6,105 nt of DNA, taken from contig JAEYRQ010000133.1 of NCBI GenBank assembly GCA_023435545.1, positions 1 to 6,105 on the forward strand. The letters run 5' to 3'. The position numbers and the translations under genes are program-made. The notes under the pieces are model-generated. The model worked only from the letters and a program-made list of their open reading frames with translations, searched no databases and was not told the DNA's origin. Numbering within the stretch: the stretch's first letter is position 1; every line of letters begins with the position of its first letter. Of this stretch, positions 5,485 through 6,105 are shown piece by piece. Origin of the DNA: Pseudomonadota bacterium (GTDB lineage Bacteria > Pseudomonadota > Alphaproteobacteria > Rhizobiales > Tepidamorphaceae).

Positions 5485-5964
5485 ATGACGCCGAAGATCG
5501 ACCTCTTTGCCGCCGCCCCTGCCCTGATGAAGGAATGGCACCGGGCATCCGTCGCCATCAACGACAGCCTCGAACCGGGCCTCGCCGAACTCGTTAAGAT
5601 CCGTGCCTCGCAAATCAACGGCTGCGCCAACTGCATCAACCTGCACACCGTGCACGCCCGCGAGAACGGCGAAACGGAGCAGCGCCTCTATCTGTTGGCG
5701 GCCTGGCGCGAGGCGCCCTGCTACAGCGAGCGCGAACGCGCCGCACTTGGCTGGACCGAGGCGATGACGCGGCTCGCGGACGGACCTGCGCACGAGGACG
5801 CCCATGAGGCGCTGAAGGCGCATTTCATCGAGGAGGAGCAGGTGAAGCTCACCTTGCTGATCAACGTCATAAACGGCTGGAACCGGCTCGCGGTGGGCTT
5901 TTCCCTGTGGGCCGACCCGGCGCAGGTGAAGGCCGCAGCGAAGGCCACCAGGGCGGCGGCCTGA
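5485..5964 (+). CDS. Carboxymuconolactone decarboxylase (CMD) family / AhpD-like alkylhydroperoxidase-domain protein
   Basis: This complete 159-residue protein has the AhpD-like CMD core: helix ELVKIRASQING, then Cys47-x-x-Cys50 and His54 (CANCINLH), then the helices ending at EEEQVKLTLLINVINGWNRLAVG. In AhpD-type proteins the two Cys and nearby His/Glu reduce peroxides or disulfides, so a redox or stress role is more plausible than true decarboxylation. The start at 5485 is supported by AGGAG at 5473-5477, seven bases upstream. It sits behind a TGTCACA-N16-CGTC promoter motif, and its stop overlaps the ATG of an ECF sigma factor (ATGA-type overlap). This is the CMD-sigma arrangement typical of ECF41 loci. 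Its substrate is unknown, as for most ECF41-linked CMD proteins. Confidence 0.93.
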   Translation: MTPKIDLFAAAPALMKEWHRASVAINDSLEPGLAELVKIRASQINGCANCINLHTVHARENGETEQRLYLLAAWREAPCYSERERAALGWTEAMTRLADGPAHEDAHEALKAHFIEEEQVKLTLLINVINGWNRLAVGFSLWADPAQVKAAAKATRAAA

Positions 5965-6105
5965 TGGAGGATACGGGTTCGATGGACGCAGCGGCCAGCT
6001 TCGGCCCGCTGCGTCCGATGCTGATGCGGGTCGCCTACCGGATGCTCGGCTCGGTCGCCGACGCGGAGGACGCTGTGCAGGAGGCCTTCATCCGCTGGAT
6101 GGGGG
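5964..6105 (+). CDS. ECF sigma factor, SigJ/ECF41-like (5' part, runs off the window)
   Basis: The frame opens with ATG 5964, overlapping the CMD stop, and stays open to the window end, giving about 47 residues. The visible part, FGPLRPMLMRVAYRMLGSVADAEDAVQEAFIRW, is sigma-70 region 2, and the RMLGSVADAEDAVQ signature is characteristic of SigJ/ECF41-type sigma factors. It binds core RNA polymerase and directs it to specific promoters. ECF41 members usually carry a SnoaL-like domain after region 4 that regulates activity in place of a separate anti-sigma factor; that part is outside the window. An alternative start is ATG 5982, with a GGAGG at 5966-5970 eleven bases upstream; it would give MDAAASFGPLRP, which looks natural for the family. 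Co-transcription and translational coupling with the CMD gene are likely. Confidence 0.9.
   Translation, partial: MEDTGSMDAAASFGPLRPMLMRVAYRMLGSVADAEDAVQEAFIRWMG

Overview
This is a GC-rich, densely coded window with short intergenic gaps. It most likely comes from an alphaproteobacterium, probably Hyphomicrobiales (Rhizobiales) or a relative. That placement is inference from base composition, the ectoine-catabolism gene order and an Atu4866-family protein; no rRNA or other phylogenetic marker is present.

Region 1 (1-2635, + strand) is the end of an ectoine/hydroxyectoine degradation operon. It holds the 3' part of eutC (ornithine cyclodeaminase-like), doeA/eutD (ectoine hydrolase) and doeB/eutE (N-acetyl-diaminobutyrate deacetylase). 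DoeA opens ectoine to N-acetyl-diaminobutyrate and DoeB deacetylates it to L-2,4-diaminobutyrate. The doeA frame carries one in-frame TGA at codon 302 (1330-1332). The frame is otherwise intact and continues for 95 well-preserved codons to its normal stop at 1618-1620. It is therefore a single-lesion pseudogene, a sequencing error or, much less likely, a recoded codon. A strong GC hairpin (2642-2681) separates this operon from the next, convergent block.

Region 2 (2694-4423, - strand) is a probable three-gene transcription unit. It reads a short-chain dehydrogenase/reductase (SDR), then an exported SnoaL/NTF2-like protein, then a small exported Atu4866-domain protein. The SDR gene diverges from a LysR-type regulator (4517-5416, +) across a 93-bp intergenic region with a 7-bp inverted repeat. 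The arrangement suggests that the regulator controls the SDR unit. The substrate or stress involved is unknown.

Region 3 (5425 to the window end, + strand) is an ECF41 (SigJ-type) sigma-factor module. A carboxymuconolactone decarboxylase/AhpD-like gene with a CxxC motif overlaps the start of an ECF sigma-factor gene that runs off the window. A TGTCACA-N16-CGTC motif lies just upstream and matches the remembered promoter signature of ECF41 autoregulated operons. No RNA genes, CRISPR arrays, insertion sequences or phage genes were seen. No stretch above 300 bp lacks a gene.
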